7,824 nucleotides of DNA from an uncultured Lachnospiraceae bacterium (GCA_905236925.1 CAJOQS010000096.1:1-7824), one strand, 5' to 3'; numbered from the stretch's first letter, positions 1-6,455 are shown. The notes: generated by a model not told the origin, from the sequence alone. Numbers and translations are program-made.

Positions 1-1
1 C

Positions 2-2503
2 CTTTTGGCTTCCGCTGCAGGAAAAGCTACCGTCGAGCTTGTTGATTTCGGAAGATACGAGCAGGTTCCTCTTCCCTTCGAGGTTGGTGAGCTTGCCAAT
101 GCCCCTGCTCCCGTAGCTGTCAAAAAGACGGTCTTCAGCAGGACAAAATCTCTTAAAAAGGGTGAGAATGCTCTTTCCTTTAACGTTAAAAAGCCTGCGC
201 TTTGGAGTGCGGAGGATCCTTATCTCTATGCTCTTGTGATCACTCTTTCCGACAGGAACGATATCGTAAACGAGGTCATTCCCATCAGAGTCGGCTTCAG
301 GCGCTTCGAAATGAAGAAGGGCCTCATGCTCATCAACGGCAAGAGGATCGTTTTCAACGGCGTCAACCGTCATGAATTCAGTTCCGTATCCGGCAGGGCG
401 ATCACCTATTCGGAGACCAGGCACGACCTCCTTAACATGAAGCGCAACAACATCAACGCGATAAGGACATGTCATTACCCTGACAACTTATACGTTTACG
501 AGCTTGCCGATCATCTTGGTTTCTATATGATCGACGAGACCAACATGGAGACGCATGGTACCTGGTCCTACAGCAAGATGACTCCGGAGCAGTACGCCAA
601 CGTTGTTCCGGGCGACAATCCCGCATGGGAGCAGGCTGTTCTCTTCCGCGTAAGGAACATGTTCAACCGCGACAAGAACCACCCTGCCATCGTCCTCTGG
701 TCCTGCGGAAACGAAAGCCACGGCGGCATCAATATCAAGAAGATGCACGACCTCTTCCGCGAGCTCGACGACACTCGTCTGGTACACTACGAGGGCATTT
801 GCCATGACAGGCGCTACAACGATACAAGCGATATCGAATCACAGATGTACCCGAAGGTATGGGACATCGAGAAGTTCCTGAAAGAAAACAAGGACAAGCC
901 CTTCATCTGCTGTGAGTACTCACATGCTATGGGCAATTCCTGCGGCGGAATGCACAAGTATACCGAACTGTCACACAGGGAACCCAGATATCAGGGCGGA
1001 TTCATTTGGGACTATATTGACCAGTCCATTACCGTAAAGGACCGCTTCGGCAAGGAATTCGAAGCCTACGGCGGAGATTTCGGTGACAGGCCTTCCGACT
1101 ATAACTTCAGCGGAAACGGCATCGCTGTCGGCGGCAGAAAAAGAGAATCATCCCCCAAGATGCCTGAGGTTAAATACAATTATCAGAACATCAAAGTAAA
1201 GTTCAATCAGGATTTAACTGTTGATGTCGTAAATTACAGTCTGTTTACACCGACCTCGGATTACCTCTGCACCGCAGCACTTCTTCGTGACGGCTACCCC
1301 GTCCTCGAGGATACCATGGAAGTATCCGTTGCTCCCGATTCAAAAGGCAAGGCGGTCCTTCCCGATTCCATTTTGCAGCATATAGAAGCTGCGAAGGATT
1401 CAGGCGATAAGAAAGAACTGTGCGTTACAATTAGATTCAGATTGAAAAAGGATACTCTCTTTGCTCCCGCAGGCAGTGAGGTCGCAGTCGGACAATATGC
1501 CTTTACTCCCGGCTCCTCAGCTTCGGCATCAAAGAAGTCATCCGGCGAGCCCGATGATATTTCGCCCATCAGGCCCTATATCATCTCCGATCACGCCAAC
1601 TGCGGCTTAAGAGGTTCCGATTTCGAGATACAGTTCAGCGACAGCGGTCTTACTTCATACAACAAGTGCGGACGCGAGCTGATCGAGGGTATTCCCGCTC
1701 CGGTGTTCTGGAGATGCCCCACCGATAACGACAGGGGCAGCAAGATGCCGTTCAGGTACGCCCAGTGGAAGCTCGCCGATATGTACGCAAGAGTAACCGG
1801 TCATAAGTACACCGTTGAGAACGATCATCTTAAGGCTGAGTACACATATACAATGCCCACGGTACCCGAAACGACCTGCAAACTCACCTACTTCGTTCAT
1901 TTCGACGGGACAATAGATGCTGAGCTTTCCATGGATCCCATCAAGCAGAGCAAAAGTGCAAAGGATCAGACCGGTCTGCCCGAAATGCCGGTATTCGGAA
2001 TGCAGTTCCGCTTCAATGCTGATTTCGATAACCTCAGATGGTACGGCTATGGTCCCGGCGAGTCATATTCCGACAGATCGCACGGCAACCTCCTCGGCAT
2101 TCACCAGGCGAAGGTATCCGAGCAGCTGTCCCGCTACCTTGTTCCTCAGGAATGTGCCAATAAGATCGGTGTAAGGCGTGCAAGCGTTACCGATATCAAG
2201 GGTCGCGGGATCAAGTTTATGTCAGTCAAGGATGCGAAGGGTTCGGGCCGTTACATCGACAAGGATCTTTCAAAGGAGCTTGCCGACACCTTCGAGCTTC
2301 AGGCCCTCAACTATACCGCAGCCGAGCTTGAAGCAGCCACTCATGCCACCGAGCTTCCTCCGGCACACTTCACAAACGTCAGGATCGCACTTGCACAGCT
2401 TGGCATCGGCGGAGACGACAGCTGGGGCGCATTTACTCATGACGAATACAGAATTGATACCTCAAAGGGACTTGTATTCAGATTCTCGTTCAGAGCAATA
2501 TAA
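2..2503 (+). CDS. lacZ: Beta-galactosidase, GH2 family, LacZ type (5' end cut by window)
   Basis: Glycoside hydrolase family 2 enzyme that cleaves terminal beta-D-galactosides such as lactose. No export signal can be judged because the N-terminus is missing; LacZ enzymes are normally cytoplasmic. The frame is open from the window edge, and the TTG at position 5 is probably an internal leucine, not the start. Comparison with E. coli LacZ suggests that about 230 residues (the jelly-roll domain) are missing. Numbering residues from the TTG: beta-sandwich domain ~30-105; TIM barrel from NGKRIVFNGVNRHEF (111) with His123, His157 (TCHYP), Glu182 and His184 (METHG); acid/base Glu237 in WSCGNESHGG; nucleophile Glu304 in CCEYSHAMGN; GGFIWDYIDQS; a Ser/Ala/Lys-rich linker (~502-518); then the C-terminal LacZ beta-supersandwich domain with PTDNDRG, YGYGPGESYSDR and GIGGDDSWGAF (Trp807, equivalent to the E. 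coli Trp999 region). All catalytic residues are present and there is no frameshift. It converges on the sugar-transport operon. Confidence 0.96.
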   Translation, partial: LLASAAGKATVELVDFGRYEQVPLPFEVGELANAPAPVAVKKTVFSRTKSLKKGENALSFNVKKPALWSAEDPYLYALVITLSDRNDIVNEVIPIRVGFRRFEMKKGLMLINGKRIVFNGVNRHEFSSVSGRAITYSETRHDLLNMKRNNINAIRTCHYPDNLYVYELADHLGFYMIDETNMETHGTWSYSKMTPEQYANVVPGDNPAWEQAVLFRVRNMFNRDKNHPAIVLWSCGNESHGGINIKKMHDLFRELDDTRLVHYEGICHDRRYNDTSDIESQMYPKVWDIEKFLKENKDKPFICCEYSHAMGNSCGGMHKYTELSHREPRYQGGFIWDYIDQSITVKDRFGKEFEAYGGDFGDRPSDYNFSGNGIAVGGRKRESSPKMPEVKYNYQNIKVKFNQDLTVDVVNYSLFTPTSDYLCTAALLRDGYPVLEDTMEVSVAPDSKGKAVLPDSILQHIEAAKDSGDKKELCVTIRFRLKKDTLFAPAGSEVAVGQYAFTPGSSASASKKSSGEPDDISPIRPYIISDHANCGLRGSDFEIQFSDSGLTSYNKCGRELIEGIPAPVFWRCPTDNDRGSKMPFRYAQWKLADMYARVTGHKYTVENDHLKAEYTYTMPTVPETTCKLTYFVHFDGTIDAELSMDPIKQSKSAKDQTGLPEMPVFGMQFRFNADFDNLRWYGYGPGESYSDRSHGNLLGIHQAKVSEQLSRYLVPQECANKIGVRRASVTDIKGRGIKFMSVKDAKGSGRYIDKDLSKELADTFELQALNYTAAELEAATHATELPPAHFTNVRIALAQLGIGGDDSWGAFTHDEYRIDTSKGLVFRFSFRAI

Positions 2504-2513
2504 TTAAAATGGC

Positions 2514-2555
2514 AAAAGGTCATGGAGCATACACGATTTGCTCCATGACCTTTTT
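2514..2555 (+). terminator. Rho-independent terminator of lacZ
   Basis: A perfect 16-bp stem (2514-2529 with 2539-2554) around a 9-nt loop, followed by a T-run (2551-2555), begins 10 nt after the lacZ stop codon. The left arm starts with AAAA, so the opposite strand also ends in Ts, but its position fits lacZ best. The GGTCATGGAGCA arm is moderately GC-rich. Confidence 0.9.
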
Positions 2556-2560
2556 AAACG

Positions 2561-2592
2561 AAAACCGGGGAGGCCTTGACCTCCCCGGTTTT
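2561..2592 (-). terminator. Rho-independent terminator of the sugar-transport operon (probably bidirectional)
   Basis: A perfect 13-bp stem with a GC-rich core (2561-2573 with 2580-2592; CCGGGGAGG / CCTCCCCGG) and a 6-nt loop. Read on the minus strand it lies about 50 nt after the binding-protein stop and is followed by TTTTCGTTT. On the plus strand it ends in TTTTCTT, so it could also back up the lacZ terminator only 6 nt away. Two terminators in tandem between convergent genes prevent antisense readthrough. Confidence 0.88.
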
Positions 2593-2642
2593 CTTATTTA
2601 GCAGGACAGTATGAAAACTGTTAGTCGACTAAATAGTTATTA

Positions 2643-4100
2643 TCACTTCTTCCAAGCGTCATACTGCTTCTGGAACTCAGCAAGAACCTTCTGGTAACCT
2701 GCCTCGTCAAGAGCTGCCTGGTAAGCTGCGATGGTAGCATCTACATCAGCTTCCTTAACGCCGCCGCACTCAAGCGGGAATCCGTACTGCTCGAAAGCGT
2801 TCTTGCAGGCGGTAAGCTCTGCCTCAACAGGAGTCTTGTCAAAGCGGAAACCAGCTGCGCAAGAGGTGTTAGCGCCGCCGTTGAAGTCCTTGTAAAGGCT
2901 GGCCTTGTTAGCGGGCTCGTTGTCAAGAGGAGTAACGATGGTAGCTGAAGCCGACTCCCACATGGAGTGGTTGTACTTGGTAGAAGTCTGCTTAACCTGA
3001 TGATTTGCGTCATAGGTGAAATCCTCACCCTCAATACCAAAGGTGTAGAGATCAGCAAGCTTGCTGTCGGTATAAAGGAGACCGAGGAAGTCGATGCAGG
3101 CCTTAGCCTTAGCTTCGTCACAGGTTGCGGATACGCAGTAGCAGGAACCGAGAGCTGAAGTCGAGTGAGCCCAACGGCTGGTGATAGGCTGCATGGTTAC
3201 ATCCTGCTTATAACGTGAATCCGCCTCGTCGTTAACGGGGATATCTGTCCACCACGAAACAGCCCAATCCTGAGTCTGAGTTGTGGTATCGGTAGTAGCC
3301 TTGGTAACTTCATCCTCGGAGATGTAGCCTGCCTCGGTCCATCTTGCGATGAGCTTAGCATACTCAGCATACTCGGGAGTCTGAATCGTGTTAACTACGC
3401 TGTTGGTAGCGCGGTCTACAGCAACAAAGTTCGAAGCTGAATCAGCTGTGAAGAAATCGAACTTGTCAAGGTAGAATCTGTAGAACATAGCGGTCTTCTG
3501 AAGAAGAAGGGGATACTTGAGGCCGTCAGCCTTAGCATCAGCAAGGATGCTTTCAAGATCTGCCAGAGTCTTGATGCCGGTGATGTTCCAGCCGTGCTTG
3601 TCAATGAGCTCCTGACGGAACATAAGGTCGTAACCTTCTACGTTGTCCTTGTATACGGGAACGAAGTAGTTTCTTCCGTCATACTTGGTAGCTTCCCACT
3701 GTCCGGCATCCATCGAGTTGTAAAGGGTTGAGCCCTTAAGCAGATCGGTGATGTCGTAAACCGCCTTCTTGGGAACCAGATCGTTGGTACCGATGGTCTG
3801 CTCCCATGATGCAGTCCAGAGAAGATCGATCTCGCCGTTTGCAAGAGCAAGGTTAGCCTTGTCGGTGTACTCACCGGAAGAGATATCGTGGAGCTCGATC
3901 GAAACGTTAATCTTGTCCTTGATGTACTCGTTGATAGCATTCTGAACCTTTTCTACCTGAGCGGAATCGGGACCGCCATCAAGGTTGAAGCATGCTCTGT
4001 ACACTGTGATCTTGGTGGTGCCGTCGCCCTTCTTGCCGCAGCCGCTGAGGCATGAAACAGCAAGCACGAGCACGAGTGCCATTGCTAAAAACTTTTTCAT
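2643..4100 (-). CDS. Sugar ABC transporter substrate-binding lipoprotein (CUT1, LplA/YtcQ-like)
   Basis: Extracellular solute-binding protein, lipid-anchored to the outer face of the membrane, that would deliver an oligosaccharide to the two permeases encoded upstream. The N-terminus is a lipoprotein signal: MKK, a hydrophobic stretch (residues 4-16) and lipobox LSGC, with Cys21 as the predicted modified residue. The 485-residue length is usual for LplA/YtcQ-type proteins. The tail (VDATIAAYQAALDEAGYQKVLAEFQKQYDAW) resembles the conserved C-terminal segment of this family, sometimes called DUF3502. The ATG start is fixed by GGAGG (4111-4115) 10 nt upstream and by the signal peptide beginning right there. 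Translation ends in three consecutive in-frame stops, TGA-TAA-TAA. It is last in the operon, separated from the second permease by a structured 194-bp gap that may allow higher or separate expression. The substrate cannot be deduced; beta-galactosides are possible given lacZ, but plant oligosaccharides are equally so. Confidence 0.93.
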   Translation of the reverse strand: MKKFLAMALVLVLAVSCLSGCGKKGDGTTKITVYRACFNLDGGPDSAQVEKVQNAINEYIKDKINVSIELHDISSGEYTDKANLALANGEIDLLWTASWEQTIGTNDLVPKKAVYDITDLLKGSTLYNSMDAGQWEATKYDGRNYFVPVYKDNVEGYDLMFRQELIDKHGWNITGIKTLADLESILADAKADGLKYPLLLQKTAMFYRFYLDKFDFFTADSASNFVAVDRATNSVVNTIQTPEYAEYAKLIARWTEAGYISEDEVTKATTDTTTQTQDWAVSWWTDIPVNDEADSRYKQDVTMQPITSRWAHSTSALGSCYCVSATCDEAKAKACIDFLGLLYTDSKLADLYTFGIEGEDFTYDANHQVKQTSTKYNHSMWESASATIVTPLDNEPANKASLYKDFNGGANTSCAAGFRFDKTPVEAELTACKNAFEQYGFPLECGGVKEADVDATIAAYQAALDEAGYQKVLAEFQKQYDAWKK

Positions 4101-4135
4101 AAAAACTTGTCCTCCATAAATTTTTATATATCACA

Positions 4136-4152
4136 ACAGGGCCTATCCCTGT
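4136..4152 (-). other. Small stem-loop upstream of the binding-protein RBS
   Basis: A 6-bp perfect stem, ACAGGG (4136-4141) with CCCTGT (4147-4152), and a 5-nt loop lie about 20 nt upstream of the Shine-Dalgarno sequence of the binding-protein gene. No T-run follows it directly, so it is not a convincing terminator. It could stabilise the 5' end of a separate or processed binding-protein transcript. The role is an inference. Confidence 0.4.
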
Positions 4153-4157
4153 GGGAT

Positions 4158-4187
4158 ATCGTAAACTAACTATTCGCAGTCTGTCCA
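4158..4187 (-). promoter_or_regulatory. Weak candidate promoter for the binding-protein gene
   Basis: On the minus strand TGGACA (4187-4182, 5 of 6 matches to TTGACA) is followed after 18 nt by TACGAT (4163-4158, 4 of 6 matches to TATAAT). The -35 hexamer lies just inside the right end of the 4168-4290 structured element and the -10 lies outside it. It would start transcription near 4150, giving a short leader to the ATG at 4100. Matches of this quality occur by chance, so this is tentative. Confidence 0.22.
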
Positions 4188-4290
4188 AATACCCTCACAA
4201 ACCGTCCGGCTTCGCCGTACGCCGCCGCTATGCGGCTCACGTTTATTCGGGCTGTTTGTCCAGCCTTAACAGTATGATCTGCGAATAGTT
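4168..4290 (-). repeat. Structured intergenic element bounded by a 12-bp perfect inverted repeat
   Basis: AACTATTCGCAG (4168-4179) is exactly complementary to CTGCGAATAGTT (4279-4290). The 99 nt between hold several smaller hairpins: CGGC/GCCG (4207-4210 with 4214-4217), GCCGC/GCGGC (4224-4228 with 4232-4236), GGCTG/CAGCC (4250-4254 with 4261-4265), and an alternative longer-range pair ACAAAC/GTTTGT (4197-4202 with 4254-4259). The interior is visibly more GC-rich than the AT-rich flanks. The element starts 4 nt after the second permease stop codon and would be transcribed between permease and binding-protein genes. It could be a MITE or REP-like repeat, an mRNA-processing or stability element, or a regulatory RNA. 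No target-site duplication is evident. The pairings are seen directly; the function is unknown. Confidence 0.6.
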
Positions 4291-4294
4291 TTAT

Positions 4295-5218
4295 TCAACC
4301 CTTGACCGATCCGACTGTCAGTCCCTTGATGAAATACTTCTGGAAGAAAGGATATACGACCATGATCGGGCCGATGACCACTACGACCGTAGCCATTGTC
4401 GCCGACTGCTGGGGGATCGCTCCTCCCATCGCTGCACGCGCTGCAGCAGGAACGTTGTTGCTGTTCAGAAGGAACTCTATGTTCTTCTGGATGTTAACGA
4501 GCAGAAGCTGCAGAGGCTTCTTGTTATCCGACGCGATGTAGATCAGAGCGTTCTGCCACTCGTTCCAGTAAGCTGTAGCCATCATGAAGCCGACCGCCGC
4601 AAGAGCGGGCTTCATAAGAGGAAGCGTGATCTGGAAAAAGGTCCTGTAGTCTCCCGCACCGTCTATCTTGGCGGCTTCCATGAGTTCCATGGGAACCGAG
4701 TTCACTATATAGGTCCTCAGGATGATGACATTCATCGTTGAGACCGCGAGCGGAAGTATCAGGAGAAGGAGGTTGTCCTTCAATCCGTACAGTGAAGTAA
4801 AGATAACATACGCCGAAAGCTGTCCTCCCGAGAAGAGCATCGGGATGAGCAGATATACCGACAGAAACCTGGAAAGCCTGAATCCGGGCCTGCTGATCGC
4901 ATACGCGAACATGCTCATGACAAAGAGTCCGAACAGAGTGCCCACTACGGTGATGAGGATCGTGATGCCGTATGAAGTCATCAGCTGTTTGCCGTATTTA
5001 AGGACGGAATGCATACCGTCAGTCGACCACTTCTGCGGGAAGAAGCTGTAACCGTTCTGAACGATGCAGAGCTCGTCCGTGAATGCCGAAATGAATACCA
5101 GTACAATTGGAAGTCCGCAGAACAGTGTGTACAGCAGAAGGAAAAATCCAAGTACATACTGTGCGGGGCCTTTTTTCTCCCTCCTGGAAGGAGCCATATC
5201 AAGATCAACTTTAGCCAT
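4295..5218 (-). CDS. Carbohydrate ABC transporter permease, MalG/LplC/YtcP-like (CUT1)
   Basis: Second inner-membrane permease of the importer, 307 residues, the usual size for the family. Six hydrophobic segments are visible, at about 21-46, 83-109, 116-144, 149-171, 203-229 and 270-293. The EAA loop that docks with the ATPase is intact: MELMEAAKIDGAGDYRTFFQ, with Glu-Ala-Ala at 181-183 and IDGAG at 185-189, followed by ITLPLMKPALA. The C-terminus FFQKYFIKGLTVGSVKG is characteristic of LplC/YtcP-type permeases. The ATG start at 5218 has GAGGAG (5233-5228) about 9 nt upstream. That site abuts the stop codon of the preceding permease and the gap is only 14 nt, so the two are co-transcribed and probably translationally coupled. 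No ATP-binding subunit is encoded nearby. Confidence 0.95.
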   Translation of the reverse strand: MAKVDLDMAPSRREKKGPAQYVLGFFLLLYTLFCGLPIVLVFISAFTDELCIVQNGYSFFPQKWSTDGMHSVLKYGKQLMTSYGITILITVVGTLFGLFVMSMFAYAISRPGFRLSRFLSVYLLIPMLFSGGQLSAYVIFTSLYGLKDNLLLLILPLAVSTMNVIILRTYIVNSVPMELMEAAKIDGAGDYRTFFQITLPLMKPALAAVGFMMATAYWNEWQNALIYIASDNKKPLQLLLVNIQKNIEFLLNSNNVPAAARAAMGGAIPQQSATMATVVVVIGPIMVVYPFFQKYFIKGLTVGSVKG

Positions 5219-5232
5219 TGCCTTAACTCCTC

Positions 5233-6204
5233 TCAGAATAATGCGTTCTCGGGTGCGAGCTTGCGGACGAGTCCGTTCGCGCCGAGGATCATGAGCAGTC
5301 CGACGATCGACTGGAAGAATGTTGTAGCTCCGGTGAATCCGTAGTTGGGATTCTTCAGGATCGCGTGAAGTACATAGGAATCAATAACCTGTGTGGTCGA
5401 ATAAAGGATTCCGCTGTCCCTGGTTACCTGATAGAACAGACCGGTATCGGATCTCATGATACCGCCAACCGAAAGCAGCAGCATAACGGTGATCATGGGA
5501 ACCAGCTCGGGAAGAGTTATGTGCCATATCTGCTTCCACTTGCCGGCGCCGTCTATCTGGGCGGCCTCATACAGGCCGGTATCAATGCCCGCGAGAACGG
5601 ACATATAAAGGACCGATCCGTATCCGACGGAGTTCCATATCTTGACCGTGGTAAGGATGTAGGGCCAAAGAGGAGCCGTCGTGTAGAACTTGGTATTGGT
5701 TCCGAGCGTCGTATTGATGATGCCCATGTCTGAGCTCAGGAACGCAAAAACGATAAACTGTACAGCCGCGTACGAAACGAAAACCGGGATGATCATGATC
5801 GTCTGCATCGTTTTCGCCATTCTCTTGAAGAGGAACTGGTCGATCGCGATCGCGAGAACGATATTAAGGAAGGTTCCCAGGATGGTGAAGATGAAATAAT
5901 ACATAAAGGTATTCTTCGTCATCGTAAGGAAGTCGCCCTTTGAAGCAAGAAGGAATGTAAAATTCTTATAGATGGGTTCAACCCAAGGGCTTGCGAAGAT
6001 ACCCTTGGAATAGTTGAAGTTCTTAAATGCAAGGATAAGTCCCGACATCGGGATATATGCCATGAGGAGAAGTATAAGGAATGCCGGATAAGCCATGACC
6101 ACATGAGCACGATTCTTCCATGTGTTCGTCCAGCGGTTCCTGAGAAGGAACAGACTAAGGAAAACAACAGCCGTAATGGCAACGATGAGTATCAGAAACG
6201 TCAA
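5233..6204 (-). CDS. Carbohydrate ABC transporter permease, MalF/LplB/YteP-like (CUT1), TTG start
   Basis: First permease of the importer and first gene of the operon. From the chosen start it has 323 residues. The EAA loop is clear: LYEAAQIDGAGKWKQIWHITLPELVP, with Glu-Ala-Ala at 213-215 and IDGAG at 217-221. The family segment AYPAFLILLLMAYIPMSGLILAFKNFN (about 38-64) matches the first helix of LplB/YteP proteins. I chose TTG (6204-6202) because a strong GGAGGAGGG lies 7 nt upstream. An ATG 105 nt further upstream is in frame, but it would add an Arg/Lys-rich leader encoded by the stem-loop region, contains the Shine-Dalgarno inside the gene and has no good site of its own. With the TTG start there is an extra N-terminal helix (about 3-21) before the usual first helix, somewhat like MalF. 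A strong promoter lies 120-150 nt upstream. Confidence 0.93.
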   Translation of the reverse strand: MTFLILIVAITAVVFLSLFLLRNRWTNTWKNRAHVVMAYPAFLILLLMAYIPMSGLILAFKNFNYSKGIFASPWVEPIYKNFTFLLASKGDFLTMTKNTFMYYFIFTILGTFLNIVLAIAIDQFLFKRMAKTMQTIMIIPVFVSYAAVQFIVFAFLSSDMGIINTTLGTNTKFYTTAPLWPYILTTVKIWNSVGYGSVLYMSVLAGIDTGLYEAAQIDGAGKWKQIWHITLPELVPMITVMLLLSVGGIMRSDTGLFYQVTRDSGILYSTTQVIDSYVLHAILKNPNYGFTGATTFFQSIVGLLMILGANGLVRKLAPENALF

Positions 6205-6220
6205 GTTTTTTCCCTCCTCC
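6202..6220 (-). promoter_or_regulatory. Ribosome binding site that decides the TTG start of the first permease
   Basis: On the minus strand GGAGGAGGG is followed by 7 nt (AAAAAAC) and then TTG ACG TTT CTG. The spacing and match to the anti-Shine-Dalgarno sequence are near ideal. The in-frame ATG at 6309 lacks a comparable site and would lie close to the predicted transcription start. This fixes the start at 6204. Confidence 0.85.
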
Positions 6221-6232
6221 GTATTTCGGTGC

Positions 6233-6294
6233 AGATTTCGGAAACACTTCAGATCCCGGTTTCCAAATCTCCGAAAACGATTTCGAGTCGTTTT
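6233..6294 (-). other. Two adjacent stem-loops in the operon 5' leader
   Basis: AGATTTCGGAAAC (6233-6245) pairs with GTTTCCAAATCT (6259-6270), giving 12 bp with one bulged base and a 13-nt loop. Just before it in the transcript, AAAACGA (6274-6280) pairs with TCGTTTT (6288-6294) around a 7-nt loop. Together they fill most of the roughly 115-nt predicted leader and end 13 nt from the Shine-Dalgarno sequence. I recognise no known riboswitch or antiterminator motif. They may protect the mRNA 5' end or mediate post-initiation control. Confidence 0.5.
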
Positions 6295-6311
6295 AAAAAA
6301 AATAAACAACT

Positions 6312-6347
6312 CTCTTCTGCTTTGTTCATTTTATACAAAGCAAAGAG
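6312..6347. promoter_or_regulatory. Operator-like inverted repeat over the transport-operon promoter
   Basis: CTCTT-c-TGCTTTGT (6312-6325) is complementary over 13 bp, with one bulged base, to ACAAAGCAAAGAG (6335-6347). The uninterrupted half-sites TGCTTTGT and ACAAAGCA are separated by 9 bp. The -10 hexamer sits in the central spacer and the predicted start point in one arm, a position expected for a repressor-binding site. Only part of it would be transcribed, so a DNA-binding role is likelier than an RNA hairpin. The regulator is not encoded in the window. Confidence 0.5.
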
Positions 6348-6356
6348 GTTTGTCAA
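6328..6356 (-). promoter_or_regulatory. Sigma-A type promoter of the sugar-transport operon
   Basis: On the minus strand a perfect TTGACA (6356-6351) is followed by a 17-nt spacer and TAAAAT (6333-6328, 5 of 6 matches to TATAAT). An overlapping alternative -10, TATAAA (6335-6330), has a 15-nt spacer. Initiation is predicted near 6321, leaving a leader of about 115 nt before the TTG start. It is the best promoter match I found in the window, and its position ahead of a three-gene operon supports it. Confidence 0.8.
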
Positions 6357-6381
6357 CGTATTTTTAAGAAATTTTATCAAA

Positions 6382-6401
6382 TACATGTTACAAAACATGT
6401 A
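6382..6401. promoter_or_regulatory. 20-bp palindrome upstream of the operon promoter
   Basis: TACATGTT (6382-6389) and AACATGTA (6394-6401) are perfect 8-bp arms around ACAA. The centre is about 38 bp upstream of the -35 hexamer, where an activator or a second repressor dimer could bind. Transcribed from trmO readthrough it would form only a weak AT-rich hairpin with no proper T-run, so I do not call it a terminator. The binding factor is unknown. Confidence 0.45.
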
Positions 6402-6455
6402 AACATCATTGTGACACGTGCTGTTTTATGGCCATTTAAGAAAACGTTTGAGTAT

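Noticed and set aside
4168..4290. Transposon or insertion sequence with a transposase
   Set aside because: The inverted repeat encloses no open reading frame and no target-site duplication is visible; at most it is a short non-autonomous element.
5009..5344. Plus-strand open frames opposite the permease genes
   Set aside because: They are antisense to two intact permease genes, have no family motifs and no ribosome binding sites; they are explained by codon bias of the real genes.
6205..6309. N-terminal extension of the first permease to the ATG at 6309
   Set aside because: The extension is Arg/Lys-rich, is encoded by the leader stem-loops, would start within about 12 nt of the predicted transcription start and ignores the strong ribosome binding site at 6211-6219 that serves TTG 6204.
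6382..6401. Terminator of trmO
   Set aside because: The palindrome would give an AT-rich 8-bp stem with no adequate T-run on the minus strand (followed by TTTGATAA); an operator role fits at least as well.
6439..6453. CcpA cre-like site around AAACGTTT upstream of the transport operon
   Set aside because: Most positions of the cre consensus fit on the minus strand, but the important TG dinucleotide is CT here, and it lies about 90 bp above the -35, next to the trmO stop codon. Too weak to call.
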